Below, one piece after another: positions 6,015-10,303 of a stretch of 10,303 nucleotides of DNA. Both the position numbers and the translations under genes were made by a program. The notes beneath the pieces are model-generated. The model saw nothing but the letters and a program-made list of their open reading frames with translations, ran no database searches and was not told the DNA's origin. Positions within the stretch are counted from its first letter, which is position 1. Every line of letters begins with the position of its first letter. The DNA is from Gammaproteobacteria bacterium (lineage in GTDB: Bacteria > Pseudomonadota > Gammaproteobacteria > Poriferisulfidales > Poriferisulfidaceae), in contig RKRZ01000067.1 of the NCBI GenBank assembly GCA_007571105.1, forward strand, positions 1 through 10,303, in the 5' to 3' direction.

Positions 6015-7373
6015 ATGAGTTATATCGGCACCGTTCGCGAGGAAGGCTTGAAGAGCCCGAAGCGCAACCCTTTTGACTGGAAAGATCCGAAATTCACGGA
6101 CATCGACGCACTCAACGCCGAAATGGAGCGCGTCTTTGACATCTGCCACGGCTGCCGCCGTTGCGTCAATCTCTGCCAGGCCTTCCCCACTCTGTTTGAT
6201 CTGGTCGATAATTCAGAAACGTTCGAAATCGACGGCGTTTCAAAAGGCGACTACGAAAAAGTCGTCGAGCAGTGCTATCTGTGCGACTTGTGTTTTCAGA
6301 CCAAATGTCCCTATGTCCCGCCACACTCATGGAACCTGGATTTTCCCCATCTGATGTTGCGCGCCAAACACGCGCACTTCAAGCGATCCAGAACGCGCCT
6401 GCGCGACCGGGTGTTGACCTCAACAGATCTCATGGGGAAGTTTCTGGGCATCCCGATCATCGCGCAGACAGCCAACGCGGCCACCAAGAATAAAGCCTTG
6501 CGCCGCTGGACGGAACCCTTCACCGGGCTCCACCACGAGGCCACACTCCCGGCCATCTATCCGAGAAGCAAGTTTGCACGCAAAGTCCACAAGGAATTGC
6601 GCCCGGCCAAAATGCTCCCCCTGCTCGAAGACACATCGGAACATTCTGGCAACCGCATCGCACTGTTTGCCACTTGCTATATCAACCGCAACCATCCGGG
6701 ACTGCTGGACGATTTGATTGCCGTTCTCAAACACAACAACGTCGATGTCCAGATTCCTGCACAGGAACACTGCTGCGGCATGCCCAAGATGGAGTTGGGA
6801 GATCTGGATGCGGTGCAGCACCTGAAAGATAAAAACATCCCGATTCTTAAGGCGATTGTGGACCAGGGGCGGGACATCATTGCCGCCATCCCCTCTTGTG
6901 TTCTCATGTTCAAACAGGAATTACCGATGCTGTTTCCTGACGACGACGATGTGCAGGCAGTCGCAAAAGCCTTTCGCGGACCTTTTGAATACCTGAAGAT
7001 TCTGCATCATGACGATCAACTGAACATGGAGTTCCCCAATTCCCTGAATCAGATTGTCCTGCAGGAATCCTGTCACCAGCGAGTGCAGTTAATCGGCCAT
7101 GCCACGCGCGACATCCTGGGGCTGATCCCCGACACGGAGATTACCTCCATCGAACGTTGCTCAGGACATGACGGCACTTACGCCGTCAAACAAGAATCCT
7201 ATGAGGCCGCGTGCAAGATCGGCCGACCGATCTCTCGTCAGATCGACACCATCCGACCCGATCACTACGGCAGCGACTGTCCCTTGTCGTGCACCCACAT
7301 CGGCCAGCTTTCAAGTCTGAAGACCGAATCCCAGCATCCGATCAGCCTGTTGCGCTACGCCTACGGCATTTGA
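6015..7373 (+). CDS. Two-cluster Fe-S protein with two CCG domains (GlpC/HdrD-like Fe-S oxidoreductase)
   Basis: The product is 452 aa from the ATG at 6015. A TTG at 5961 would add 18 residues but sits inside the hairpin, so the ATG is preferred. Two ferredoxin-type motifs lie near the N-terminus: Cys44-47-50-54 (CHGCRRCVNLCQAFP) and Cys87-90-93-98 (CYLCDLCFQTKCPYVPP). The second has one extra residue before its last Cys. Two CCG domains follow. The first has Cys221 and 'HCCGMPKMELGD' (253-255), with Cys295. The second has Cys353 ('ESCHQRV'), a CSG variant 'RCSGHDGTY' (382-384) and Cys422/Cys426. This is the architecture of GlpC and heterodisulfide reductase-like electron-transfer subunits. 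No FAD domain or membrane segment is seen, so it is likely a soluble electron carrier. It lies 62 bp after rubrerythrin and its stop overlaps the next start. An electron donor role for rubrerythrin is inference. Confidence 0.88.
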   Translation: MSYIGTVREEGLKSPKRNPFDWKDPKFTDIDALNAEMERVFDICHGCRRCVNLCQAFPTLFDLVDNSETFEIDGVSKGDYEKVVEQCYLCDLCFQTKCPYVPPHSWNLDFPHLMLRAKHAHFKRSRTRLRDRVLTSTDLMGKFLGIPIIAQTANAATKNKALRRWTEPFTGLHHEATLPAIYPRSKFARKVHKELRPAKMLPLLEDTSEHSGNRIALFATCYINRNHPGLLDDLIAVLKHNNVDVQIPAQEHCCGMPKMELGDLDAVQHLKDKNIPILKAIVDQGRDIIAAIPSCVLMFKQELPMLFPDDDDVQAVAKAFRGPFEYLKILHHDDQLNMEFPNSLNQIVLQESCHQRVQLIGHATRDILGLIPDTEITSIERCSGHDGTYAVKQESYEAACKIGRPISRQIDTIRPDHYGSDCPLSCTHIGQLSSLKTESQHPISLLRYAYGI

Positions 7374-7957
7374 TGAAAAAGATCGCACGATCCGATCTGC
7401 TCACTCTGGAAGCCTACTCCGAACAGCGCCCCGAGTGGCGCAAACGAGTCATGGAGCACAAGAAAACCCGAGTGGTTGCTCTCGGGTCTCATGCGCGACT
7501 CTATTTTGAAGATCGCCTGACCATGCAATATCAGATCCAGGAGATGCTGCGAGCCGAAAAAATCTTTGACTCCCGGGGCATTCGGGAAGAACTGGAGGTC
7601 TACAACGACCTGATTCCGGATGGCAACAACCTGAAAGCGACTTTCATGCTGGAGTACGAAGACCCTGAATTGCGCCGTCAGGAACTGGCGCGTCTGGTCG
7701 GCATTGAAGACACCCTGTGGGCGCAGGCCGGATTTGAAGATCGCCTATACGCAATCGCCAACGAGGATCTGGAGCGCTCGACCGAAGATAAGACTGCATC
7801 CGTGCATTTCGTGCGCTTTGAGTTTACTCCGCAACAGATCCGCGAACTGCAGAATGGAGCCGCGCTTGGATTTGGCGTGGCGCACGAGAATTATCCGGTC
7901 ACTGTCGAAGCCGTACCGGATGCGATTCGTCAATCGCTGGTCTCAGATTTCGATTGA
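7373..7957 (+). CDS. DUF3501 family protein
   Basis: The product is 194 aa. The ATG at 7373 overlaps the preceding stop by one base (TGATG), giving tight translational coupling to the Fe-S protein. The sequence is soluble, with no signal peptide, membrane segment or cysteine. It contains Arg/Glu-rich helical stretches ('LYFEDRLTMQYQIQEMLRAEKIF', shortened here to about residues 43-65), 'DGNNLKATFMLEYEDPELRR' (83-102), and a C-terminal part with 'VHFVRFEFTPQQIRELQNGA' (144-163). I recognise it as DUF3501, a family of unknown function that tends to accompany rubrerythrin and GlpC-like Fe-S proteins. Many His, Glu and Asp residues leave a metal or cofactor role possible but unproven. The last 28 bp overlap the 3' end of fdhD on the opposite strand. 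Confidence 0.82.
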   Translation: MKKIARSDLLTLEAYSEQRPEWRKRVMEHKKTRVVALGSHARLYFEDRLTMQYQIQEMLRAEKIFDSRGIREELEVYNDLIPDGNNLKATFMLEYEDPELRRQELARLVGIEDTLWAQAGFEDRLYAIANEDLERSTEDKTASVHFVRFEFTPQQIRELQNGAALGFGVAHENYPVTVEAVPDAIRQSLVSDFD

Positions 7958-8784
7958 GGCGGGCGCTTCGGCGGCGCATCGTAGATCACGGATTCCGCCA
8001 AGTTATAGACATTGAAAGCGCGCCCCTTCGCCCGCGCGATCATCACCACCCCGAGGTCGGCAGCCAACTCGACCCCCATACTGGTCACGCCAGAGCGCGA
8101 GAGCAGAATCGGAATGCCCATTCCGGCCACCTTCATGACGATTTCCGAGGTGAGTCGCCCGGTGGTATAGAAAATCTTGTCGCCTCCCGCAACCTCCTGC
8201 AGCCACATGCGCCCGGCAATGGTGTCGGCCGCATTGTGCCGTCCCACATCCTCGACGAACATCAGAATCTCTATACCGGCGCACAAGGCGCACCCGTGCA
8301 CCGCACCGGACTGCTTATAGATCTGGTTGGAGCCTGCGATAGTGGCGAGCAATTCGTAAATCAGAGACTGGCGCACAGTGGCATTCGGCAGGCGATGATC
8401 GTACAACCGGTCCAGCGTGCAACTGAACATCGTGCCTTGTCCGCAACCGGTCGTGACCGTGCGTCGGGCGAGCTTTTGCTCCAGATCTTCAATGCCATGC
8501 CCCGGCTGCATCGAAGCATCTACCACCTCACGCTCCCAGTCAACCCGGATGGAAGCAATGTCCTGCAGGCGCTCGACCAGTCTCTGATTGCGCAAATACC
8601 CTAAAGCCAGTTCCTCTGGATGCATGCCCAGCGTCATCAGCGACACGATTTCCCGCTCATCTACCCGCAACGTCAATGGACGTTCTCCGGCGATGCGAAC
8701 CGACTTGGGATCTCCATACTGATCGCGAACCTCGACCTCATAGGTCGGCTCCAAACCTTCCTCGCTCAGGCGCAAATCGGACAT
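7930..8784 (-). CDS. fdhD: FdhD, sulfur carrier/sulfurtransferase for formate dehydrogenase maturation
   Basis: The 284-aa length is typical. FdhD passes sulfur from the cysteine desulfurase IscS to the molybdenum cofactor of formate dehydrogenases and holds the cofactor. Family signatures are 'SLMTLGMHPEELALGYLRNQRLV' region (49-70), the catalytic loop 'VTTGCGQGTMF' (110-120), 'SGAVHGCALC' (159-168), 'FVEDVGRHNAADTIAGR' (176-192), 'TTGRLTSEIVMKVA' (207-220) and 'LLSRSGVTSMGVELA' (227-241). In the catalytic loop Cys114 is present, but the second Cys of the E. coli CxxC pair is Gly117. A different CxxC occurs at 165-168 in the conserved His loop. The start is the ATG at 8784, 3 bp after the corC-like stop, so the two genes are probably co-transcribed. 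No formate dehydrogenase gene is in the window. Confidence 0.93.
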   Translation of the reverse strand: MSDLRLSEEGLEPTYEVEVRDQYGDPKSVRIAGERPLTLRVDEREIVSLMTLGMHPEELALGYLRNQRLVERLQDIASIRVDWEREVVDASMQPGHGIEDLEQKLARRTVTTGCGQGTMFSCTLDRLYDHRLPNATVRQSLIYELLATIAGSNQIYKQSGAVHGCALCAGIEILMFVEDVGRHNAADTIAGRMWLQEVAGGDKIFYTTGRLTSEIVMKVAGMGIPILLSRSGVTSMGVELAADLGVVMIARAKGRAFNVYNLAESVIYDAPPKRPPQSKSETSD

Positions 8785-8787
8785 GCC

Positions 8788-10083
8788 CTACTCCGGTTCC
8801 GGCTCGGAAGACTCCACGCGCGGATACAGACGCACTGTCCGCACTGAAGTGCCATCGGTTTTCACCACTTCAATGGGGTACCGATCAATCATCATGCCCA
8901 TCCCTGCATCCGGAATTTCTTCCAGGTGTTCCAAAATCAAACCGTTGAGCGTTCGCGGCCCATCCGCGCGGAAGTGCAGGTCCAGTTGGCTGTTCAATTC
9001 CCGCACGCTGATGCCGGCATCCACGACGACGCTGCCGTCTTCTAGTTTCTCATAGATCTCGGGATCGTACTGTCCCGGATCGAGGGTGATGGTGCCGACG
9101 ATCTCTTCCAGGATGTCTTCCAGTGTCACCAGACCCTGGATGTCTCCGTACTCGCTGATCACTAGGCCAACGCGGCGCTTGTGATGCTGAAAATTGTACA
9201 ACTGCTGATGGAGATTGACGCCCTCGGGAATGAAATAAGGCTCGCGCATCGCTTCACGGATATGGTCGGGCGACAAATCCTCGTCCAGAATATGCGGCAA
9301 CACCTTGCGCCAATGCAACATCCCGCAGATATTGTCGATCCCTCCTTCGAAGACCGGCATCCGGGTGTAACTTGGGTGGTGCAACTGATCGAGCACTTCG
9401 TTCCAGCTTTCCGCCAGATCAATGCCGACAATCTCGTTGCGCGGAACCATGACGTCGTTGATAGTGATTTTCTCCAAATCCAGAATGCCCAACAGCATCT
9501 TTCTGTGCTCACTCGGAATCAATTCGTCTGACTCACGCACCGCACTGCGCAATTCCTCCCGGGTCAGCGCATCTCCCGCCTGCTCCCGCGGCACACCCAG
9601 CAGTCGCAACAGGCCATTGGCAAAACGATTGATCAGCCAGACCAAAGGGGACGCCAACACCATAAGCGGGCGGTAAATGATGGCGGCCGGATAGGCAACC
9701 CGCTCCGCGTGCATTGACGCCAAAGTCTTCGGCGCGAGTTCCGCGAACACCAATAAAGTGATGGTCAGCAAGCCAGTCGCCACGGCAACGCCGATCTCCT
9801 GAAAATACACGTAACCCAGATAACTGGCCAACTGGGTGATCAGGATGTTGACCAGATTGTTGCCCAGCAGGATCAGGCCAATCAGACGATCCGGTCGTCT
9901 GAGCAAGACCTGTGCACAGCGTGCGCCGTAATGCCCCTGCTCCGCCCGATGATGCAGGCGATAGCGGTTCAAAGCCATCAACGCGGTCTCGGAACCGGAG
10001 AAGAACGCGGACAGCACAAACAGCAGCAACAGAACTGCGATCAGCAATTCCAGAGGAAAGCGACTCAAAACGCGTCTCCCCAT
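8788..10083 (-). CDS. CNNM/CBS-domain membrane protein, CorB/CorC (HlyC/CorC) family
   Basis: The product is 431 aa from the ATG at 10083. A TTG at 10092 would add three residues and has AGGCG at better spacing, so the start is uncertain by 9 bp. The CNNM membrane domain covers about 8-165, with hydrophobic helices near 11-28, 66-90, 97-115 and 133-152, and with conserved 'FFSGSETALMALNR' (27-40) and 'FAELAPKT' (113-120). A CBS pair follows (about 205-330, including 'DVMVPRNEIVGID' and 'EYGDIQGLVTLEDILEEIVG'). A C-terminal CorC_HlyC domain spans about 345-420, and the acidic end is 'VESSEPEPE'. Members are linked to magnesium/cobalt export and Mg2+ homeostasis, with CBS domains sensing Mg-ATP. 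The full-length membrane form corresponds to E. coli YfjD (CorB) rather than the soluble CorC. It precedes fdhD and diverges from smpB. Confidence 0.93.
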   Translation of the reverse strand: MGRRVLSRFPLELLIAVLLLLFVLSAFFSGSETALMALNRYRLHHRAEQGHYGARCAQVLLRRPDRLIGLILLGNNLVNILITQLASYLGYVYFQEIGVAVATGLLTITLLVFAELAPKTLASMHAERVAYPAAIIYRPLMVLASPLVWLINRFANGLLRLLGVPREQAGDALTREELRSAVRESDELIPSEHRKMLLGILDLEKITINDVMVPRNEIVGIDLAESWNEVLDQLHHPSYTRMPVFEGGIDNICGMLHWRKVLPHILDEDLSPDHIREAMREPYFIPEGVNLHQQLYNFQHHKRRVGLVISEYGDIQGLVTLEDILEEIVGTITLDPGQYDPEIYEKLEDGSVVVDAGISVRELNSQLDLHFRADGPRTLNGLILEHLEEIPDAGMGMMIDRYPIEVVKTDGTSVRTVRLYPRVESSEPEPE

Positions 10084-10102
10084 GCGCCACAAGTCAGGCG
10101 CC

Positions 10103-10108
10103 TATAAT
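10103..10108 (+). promoter_or_regulatory. Perfect -10 hexamer ahead of smpB
   Basis: TATAAT at 10103-10108 lies 25 bp before the smpB ATG. No good -35 is found at 16-18 bp upstream, so the promoter call rests on the -10 only. Transcription would start near 10115 and leave a leader of about 20 nt. Confidence 0.45.
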
Positions 10109-10109
10109 T

Positions 10110-10131
10110 GAGAATGCCCGTCTGCATTCTC
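10110..10131 (+). promoter_or_regulatory. 8-bp perfect inverted repeat in the smpB leader
   Basis: GAGAATGC (10110-10117) and GCATTCTC (10124-10131) surround a 6-nt loop, CCGTCT, and end 2 nt before the smpB ATG. There is no clear Shine-Dalgarno. Depending on the exact start site it is either a DNA operator just below the -10 or an RNA hairpin abutting the start codon. Confidence 0.4.
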
Positions 10132-10133
10132 TC

Positions 10134-10303
10134 ATGAATTCCAAAGCGCGCGTGCGCACTCCGGACCCCGTGATCGCCCGCAACCGGCGGGCGCGACACG
10201 ATTACACCCTCGAAGAGAAAGTCGAGGCGGGTCTGGTGCTTCAAGGCTGGGAAGTCAAAAGTCTGCGCGATGGTCGCGCACAAATCAACGAGGGCTATGT
10301 CTC
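10134..10303 (+). CDS. smpB: SsrA-binding protein SmpB, N-terminal part
   Basis: The frame is open from the ATG at 10134 to the right edge, giving 56 complete residues. 'IARNRRARHDYTLEEKVEAG', then 'LVLQGWEVKSLRDGRAQINEGYV', is the characteristic SmpB start. SmpB binds tmRNA and delivers it to stalled ribosomes for trans-translation. The first 13 residues (MNSKARVRTPDPV) are a short basic leader before the conserved 'IARN'. The C-terminal decoding tail is outside the window. It diverges from the corC-like gene with 50 bp between the two starts. Confidence 0.96.
   Translation, partial: MNSKARVRTPDPVIARNRRARHDYTLEEKVEAGLVLQGWEVKSLRDGRAQINEGYV

Noticed and set aside
1..10303. CRISPR array, tRNA/rRNA gene, insertion sequence or prophage
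   Set aside because: No regularly spaced repeats, cloverleaf sequences, transposase or integrase frames, or terminal repeats were seen. Gaps between genes are all under about 170 bp.

Overview
The window reads as a chromosomal stretch of a proteobacterium, probably gammaproteobacterial. The reasons are the rplY(ctc)-pth-ychF gene order, the long acidic-tailed L25 protein, a CNNM/CBS (CorC-type) protein next to smpB, and a moderately high G+C content. The rubrerythrin / Fe-S protein / DUF3501 cluster and FdhD would suit an organism with redox- or iron-centred metabolism, but that is inference. I do not name a species. No tRNA, rRNA, IS element or CRISPR array was seen.

Region 1 (1-2906, + strand) is the 3' end of a type IV pilus or type II secretion-like operon. 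It holds the C-terminus of an unidentified protein (possibly a pilin), a GspF/PilC-type inner-membrane platform protein, two class III-signal prepilins (one only 83 aa, one 288 aa), and a small secreted protein. Spacing is 2 bp, then two ATGA start/stop overlaps, then 16 bp with a strong Shine-Dalgarno, so the genes are probably translated as a coupled unit. The ATPase, prepilin peptidase and secretin, if present, lie upstream of the window.

Region 2 (2959-5363, - strand) is a translation-linked housekeeping operon in the order rplY/ctc, pth, ychF. It has a recognisable sigma70-type promoter at 5399-5427. It converges with region 1 across a 52-bp gap that contains an imperfect inverted repeat.

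Region 3 (5453-7957, + strand) is a three-gene cassette: a rubrerythrin lacking the rubredoxin domain, a 452-aa protein with two Fe-S cluster motifs and two CCG domains, and a DUF3501 protein. It is driven by a strong extended -10 promoter that is bracketed by a perfect 8-bp inverted repeat. A strong hairpin lies between the first and second genes. A role in peroxide or iron/redox defence, with the Fe-S protein as electron conduit, is plausible but not shown. This is the most interesting part of the window.

Region 4 (7930-10083, - strand) is a corC-like gene followed by fdhD, 3 bp apart. The 3' end of fdhD overlaps DUF3501 by 28 bp on the opposite strand. Divergent from corC, the window ends within smpB (+ strand), whose short leader carries a perfect -10 hexamer and an 8-bp inverted repeat.
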